Of a stretch of 64,000 nucleotides of DNA, positions 61,619-64,000 are shown piece after piece. Under the pieces are notes generated by a model. The model was not told where the DNA came from. It saw only the letters and a program-made list of their open reading frames with translations, and made no database searches. Position 1 is the first letter of the stretch. Each line of letters starts with the position of its first letter. The position numbers and the translations under genes are program-made. Source of the DNA: Streptomyces kaniharaensis (GTDB lineage Bacteria > Actinomycetota > Actinomycetes > Streptomycetales > Streptomycetaceae); NCBI RefSeq assembly GCF_009569385.1, contig NZ_WBOF01000001.1, positions 1,426,001 through 1,490,000 of the forward strand, read 5' to 3'.

Positions 61619-62914
61619 TTCTAGGAGTCGTGGCAACACCCCAGTTCAGGGGATGCATTGGACTTCGAGATCCGCAAGGACCGGACGGCCCAGGGGCCTG
61701 TGAAGCTGCGCCGGGAACGGGAGGCATACTCCCGGCTCATGCAGCAGGGCTACACGAACACCGAGGCGTGCCGGATCGTCGGCATCGCCCGCCGGACCGG
61801 CCAGAAGTGGCGTCACGGCCGCGGAGCCGAGCAGCGGCAGAAGGCGGCACCACCGATTCGCATGGTGGTGCCGCCTTCCGGTGTCTCCCGGTATCTGAGC
61901 GAGGACGAGCGGATCCACATCGCCGACCGGCTGCGGGAGAAGGCCACCGTGCGGGCCATCGCCGCGGAGCTGGGCCGCAGTCCGTCCACCATCAGCCGGG
62001 AGATCCGCCGCAACCGCACCGAGGGCACTCGCGGGCAGTGGCACTACCGTCCGCACGCCGCCCAGGCCAGGGCGGACGCTCGCCGGCCCCGCCCCAAGGC
62101 CCGCAAGATCACCGAGAACCCCGAGCTGCACGCCGCCGTCCAGGCGATGCTGGACGAGCAGTGGAGCCCGGAGCAGATCTGCCACGCTCTACGTCGACAG
62201 TTCCCCGACCGGCCGGAGATGCACGTGGTCCACGAGACCGTCTACCAGGCGCTCTACGTCCAGGGCCGCGGCGAGCTGCGGCGCGAGCTCGCCGGTGCCC
62301 TGCGCTCAGGCCGGGCCCGCCGCAGGCCCCAGCGGCAGGCCAACTGCCGGCGTTCCCGCTTCACCGACCCGATGGTCATGATCAGCGAGCGCCCCGCCGA
62401 GGCCGAGGACCGGGCCGTCCCCGGCCACTGGGAGGGCGATCTGATCCTCGGCAAGGAGCACAAGTCCGCGATCGGCACCCTGGTCGAGCGTTCGACCCGC
62501 TACGTGATGCTGCTGCACCTGCCCGGCGACCACACCGCCGAGACCGTCCGCGACGCCCTAGTGGCCACCGCCCGGACACTCCCGGTCCAGCTGAAGCGGT
62601 CCCTGACCTGGGACCAGGGCAGCGAGATGGCCAGGCACGCGGAGTTCAGCCTGGCCACCGACATCCCGGTCTACTTCTGCGACCCGGCCAGTCCCTGGCA
62701 GCGCGGCTCCAACGAGAACACGAACGGCCTGCTGCGGCAGTACTTCCCCAAGGGCACCGACCTGTCGGTCCACACGCCCGAGCACCTGGCCGCCGTCGCC
62801 GACCAGCTCAACCGCCGCCCACGCAAAACGCTCGGCTGGGAAACCCCAGCCGAGCGTCTGGCTAAACTCCTCGCGGCCTAGACAACCGACCACGTGTTGC
62901 AACGACCACTAGAA
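61619..62914 (+). mobile_element. IS30-family insertion sequence
   Basis: About 1.3 kb. The terminal inverted repeats are TTCTAGGAGTCGTGGCAACAC (21 bp, 61619-61639) and its imperfect complement at 62894-62914, 18 of 21 matching. One transposase gene fills it. No convincing target duplication was found. The element sits inside a terminator hairpin, in line with IS30 preference for symmetric or GC-rich targets. Confidence 0.85.
61658..62881 (+). CDS. IS30-family transposase
   Basis: 407 residues from a TTG with AGGGGA upstream (an ATG at 61653 is in another frame). The HTH_38 block is YLSEDERIHIADRLREKATV then RAIAAELGRSPSTISREIRR. The DDE catalytic core is GHWEGDLILG (Asp), LTWDQGSEMARH (Asp) and PWQRGSNENTNGLLRQYFP (Glu). 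It appears intact, so the element may still be active. Confidence 0.93.
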   Translation: MDFEIRKDRTAQGPVKLRREREAYSRLMQQGYTNTEACRIVGIARRTGQKWRHGRGAEQRQKAAPPIRMVVPPSGVSRYLSEDERIHIADRLREKATVRAIAAELGRSPSTISREIRRNRTEGTRGQWHYRPHAAQARADARRPRPKARKITENPELHAAVQAMLDEQWSPEQICHALRRQFPDRPEMHVVHETVYQALYVQGRGELRRELAGALRSGRARRRPQRQANCRRSRFTDPMVMISERPAEAEDRAVPGHWEGDLILGKEHKSAIGTLVERSTRYVMLLHLPGDHTAETVRDALVATARTLPVQLKRSLTWDQGSEMARHAEFSLATDIPVYFCDPASPWQRGSNENTNGLLRQYFPKGTDLSVHTPEHLAAVADQLNRRPRKTLGWETPAERLAKLLAA

Positions 62915-62986
62915 ACCGCCCTGCGCGTGCGGGCCCTTCGTCGGCCCGGCCCAGTGGCCCGGCGGCCAGCAGATCAACCAAGTGGC

Positions 62987-64000
62987 TCAGCCCAGGGTGA
63001 CGACCGTCCGCAGCGCCTCGCCGCTGCGCATCTGCGCGATCGCCTCGTTCACGTCCGCCAGCCCCACCCGGTGCGTGACCATGCCGTCCAGGTCGATCCG
63101 CCCGGCCCGCCACAGGTCCACGACCAGCGCGACCGTGGACGCCACCGGCGCCCCGCCGTACAGCGAGGGCAGCAGGCGCTTCTCGTTGAAGAAGAGCTCG
63201 CCCATGGAGAACTGCACCGGGTCGTCCTGTGCCCCGGCGCCGATCACGACCACCGCGCCACCGCGCCGCGCCGCGTCGTACCCGGCCCGCACGGTCGCCG
63301 CCCGACCGACCGCCTCGAAGACGTAGTCGAACCCGCCGCCGGGCAGGCCCTTCGCTGCGGCCTTCAGCTCCTCCGGAGCGATCGCGTCGGTCGCGCCGAA
63401 GGCCAGCGCCCGCTCCCGCCGCGACACCACCGGGTCGACCACGGTGATCCGGCCCGCCCCGCACGCCCGGGCGCCCTGCACGGTCGCGACCCCGACGCCG
63501 CCCGCGCCGATCACCGCCACCGACGCGCCGGGCTCCACCCGCGCGGTGTTGACGGCTGCGCCGACGCCGGTGGTCACCCCGCAGCCGATCAGCGCGGCGG
63601 CCTCGTACGGCAGGTCGGCGGGCACCTTGATCACGGCGTCGGCGGCGACCACCACCTCCTCGGCGAACGCCCCCGTGCCGTAGAACCCGGACGCCTCCAC
63701 CGCGGCGCCGCCCTCCTCGAACCGGAACGCGGGCGCGCCGAGCCGGCGCAGGCTCGCGACGCACAGGTGGCCGCGGCCCCGCTCGCAGTGCGCGCAGCCG
63801 CCGCAGGGCGCCATCCAGCAGAGCACCACCCGGTCCCCCGGCGTGACACCCCGCACCCCCTCGCCGACCTCCACGACGTCGCCCGCGCCCTCGTGCCCGG
63901 GCACGAACGGCGCCGGCTGCGGCAGCACGCCGCTCATCGCCGAGAGATCGGAGTGGCACAGGCTCGCGGCCCGCATCCGCACCCTGACCATGCCGGGCCC
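62987..64000 (-). CDS. zinc-dependent alcohol dehydrogenase (MDR superfamily), 5' end outside the window
   Basis: At least 337 residues are visible; the frame continues through the window edge with the usual GPGMVRVRM opening region, so about 25 N-terminal residues are missing. Catalytic zinc ligands are in SLCHSDL and VPGHEGAGDVV. The structural zinc loop is CGGCAHCERGRGHLC. The Rossmann motif is VIGAGGVGVATVQ. It oxidises an alcohol or reduces an aldehyde with NAD(P)H. Confidence 0.9.
   Translation of the reverse strand, partial: GPGMVRVRMRAASLCHSDLSAMSGVLPQPAPFVPGHEGAGDVVEVGEGVRGVTPGDRVVLCWMAPCGGCAHCERGRGHLCVASLRRLGAPAFRFEEGGAAVEASGFYGTGAFAEEVVVAADAVIKVPADLPYEAAALIGCGVTTGVGAAVNTARVEPGASVAVIGAGGVGVATVQGARACGAGRITVVDPVVSRRERALAFGATDAIAPEELKAAAKGLPGGGFDYVFEAVGRAATVRAGYDAARRGGAVVVIGAGAQDDPVQFSMGELFFNEKRLLPSLYGGAPVASTVALVVDLWRAGRIDLDGMVTHRVGLADVNEAIAQMRSGEALRTVVTLG

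Larger units (their letters stand above)
61595..62938 (+). terminator. terminator hairpin split by the IS30 element
   Basis: AAGGGCCCGC at 61595-61604 and GCGGGCCCTT at 62929-62938 are perfect complements on either side of the insertion element. Without the element they would form the stem of an intrinsic terminator for the small gene at 61409 and the convergent alcohol dehydrogenase gene. Confidence 0.6.

Noticed and set aside
1..64000. CRISPR array or tRNA genes
   Set aside because: No regularly spaced repeats of 24-37 bp were seen, and no intergenic segment shows a T-loop GTTCGA with matching cloverleaf arms.

Overview
The window is high-GC actinobacterial chromosome, most likely from a streptomycete (Streptomyces or Kitasatospora). 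The grounds are very GC-rich codon third positions, frequent GTG and TTG starts, apparently leaderless promoters, and a gene order (pullulanase, glnE, glnA2, nadE, panB, map, rnpB, RNase H/phosphatase, zinc-ribbon protein, Nif3-like protein) that I recall as a conserved chromosomal core order in Streptomyces. No tRNA, 5S/16S/23S rRNA or CRISPR array was found. One structural RNA, RNase P RNA (rnpB), is clear.

Layout. 1-6.4 kb: housekeeping and regulatory genes (flavin-binding protein fragment, DUF1697, DUF1707-FHA, a decayed gene, hemerythrin, an ECF sigma factor with a membrane partner, a lipoprotein esterase, an SDR). 6.4-16.9 kb: a secreted starch and protein degradation block with an alpha-amylase, an M4 metalloprotease and a giant two-headed amylase-pullulanase. 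The two starch genes carry related TTGCAG-type sequences upstream. 17-29.6 kb: PAP2 protein, glnE, glnA2, nadE, EEP nuclease, TetR plus MFS exporter, panB. 29.6-34.3 kb: an accessory island with RiPP module 1. 34.4-39.7 kb: a Drr-type ABC exporter and a large SARP regulator with 11-bp-spaced heptamer repeats in front of the exporter. 39.8-47.2 kb: mostly small housekeeping genes. 47.3-50.7 kb: RiPP module 2, bounded by a duplication of the rnpB 3' end. 50.7-61.6 kb: rnpB, MFS, RNB nuclease, YaaA, RNase H/phosphatase, zinc ribbon, Nif3, S9 peptidase. 61.6-62.9 kb: an IS30-family element inserted in a terminator. The window ends inside a zinc alcohol dehydrogenase.

The most interesting content is a pair of paralogous radical-SAM/SPASM maturase plus short precursor modules about 17 kb apart. 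In both, the maturase comes first and the precursor start touches or overlaps its stop. The two precursors share only their first residues (MTAV-x-VE) and last residues (DDNP). A strong hairpin follows each precursor, then a tailoring-type gene: an APH-fold kinase in module 1 and a GNAT acetyltransferase in module 2. Module 1 keeps an intact divergent HTH/TPR regulator and a Nudix gene. Module 2 has only truncated regulatory remnants and lies between two copies of a 25-bp sequence that forms the 3' end of rnpB, which suggests site-specific integration. I do not recognise this as a named RiPP class.

Functions are assigned from motifs and family recognition. No database search was run.
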